From Pelecanus crispus (taxonomy: Eukaryota > Chordata > Aves > Pelecaniformes > Pelecanidae), in assembly GCF_030463565.1 (NCBI RefSeq), contig NC_134643.1, positions 122,432,309 to 122,496,308 of the forward strand: a stretch of DNA of 64,000 nucleotides, given 5' to 3'. Shown here piece by piece: positions 58,062-64,000 of the stretch (positions within the stretch are counted from its first letter, which is position 1; each line of letters starts with the position of its first letter). The notes beneath the pieces were generated by a model that saw nothing but the letters and a program-made list of their open reading frames with translations, was not told where the DNA came from and did not search any database. The position numbers were made by a program, and so were the translations under genes.

Positions 58062-64000
<5,939 letters not shown>

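Overview
This window is avian nuclear DNA. The main evidence is several CR1 LINE copies with bird-type tails, LTRs of avian endogenous retroelements, short CpG-island promoters and compact introns. The gene block matches the interferon-receptor neighbourhood of human chromosome 21q22. Order and strand are: IFNGR2 (+), TMEM50B (-), DNAJC28 (-), GART (+, cut by the window end). All four were identified from translated exons with matching splice phases. I cannot name the species; the LTR types suggest a neoavian bird, which is inference.

Region by region. 1-18 kb shows no host exon and is presumably the space upstream of IFNGR2. It holds a young CR1 copy (about 1.4-1.9 kb), a ~1.14 kb solo LTR that seems to sit inside an older repetitive element (about 4.0-6.4 kb), a reverse CR1 (7.2-7.7 kb), and a heavily decayed stretch at about 8.4-11.1 kb. 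That stretch reads as a fossil tyrosine-recombinase (DIRS-like) retroelement, with gag-, RT-, RNase H- and recombinase-like blocks in order. It contains a later 94-bp tandem duplication. A second reverse CR1 lies at 15.5-16.0 kb. 18.2-31.7 kb is IFNGR2: a CpG island with a GGGGCC run, seven coding exons and a 328-aa receptor chain. 31.7-49.2 kb is TMEM50B on the minus strand: a long 3' side facing IFNGR2, six coding exons, two inverted solo LTRs of one family, two CR1 copies and a CpG-island promoter. 49.4-54.4 kb is intergenic with one CR1. 54.6-57.7 kb is DNAJC28, with an intronless coding region and a predicted noncoding first exon. 57.2-58.1 kb is a CpG island shared head to head by DNAJC28 and GART. 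58.1-64.0 kb is the start of GART: a long first intron and the first three coding exons of the glycinamide ribonucleotide synthetase domain.

The genes are neighbours rather than a pathway. IFNGR2 is the signalling chain of the interferon-gamma receptor, GART carries three steps of de novo purine synthesis, DNAJC28 is a J-domain cochaperone-like protein, and TMEM50B is a small endomembrane protein. IFNGR2 and TMEM50B converge tail to tail; DNAJC28 and GART diverge from one promoter. The most unusual items are the DIRS-like fossil, a three-copy CR1 family carrying two tandem tails with a shared spacer, a TISU-like upstream ATG whose frame would overlap the GART start after splicing, and the strand of GART, which differs from the mammalian arrangement I remember.
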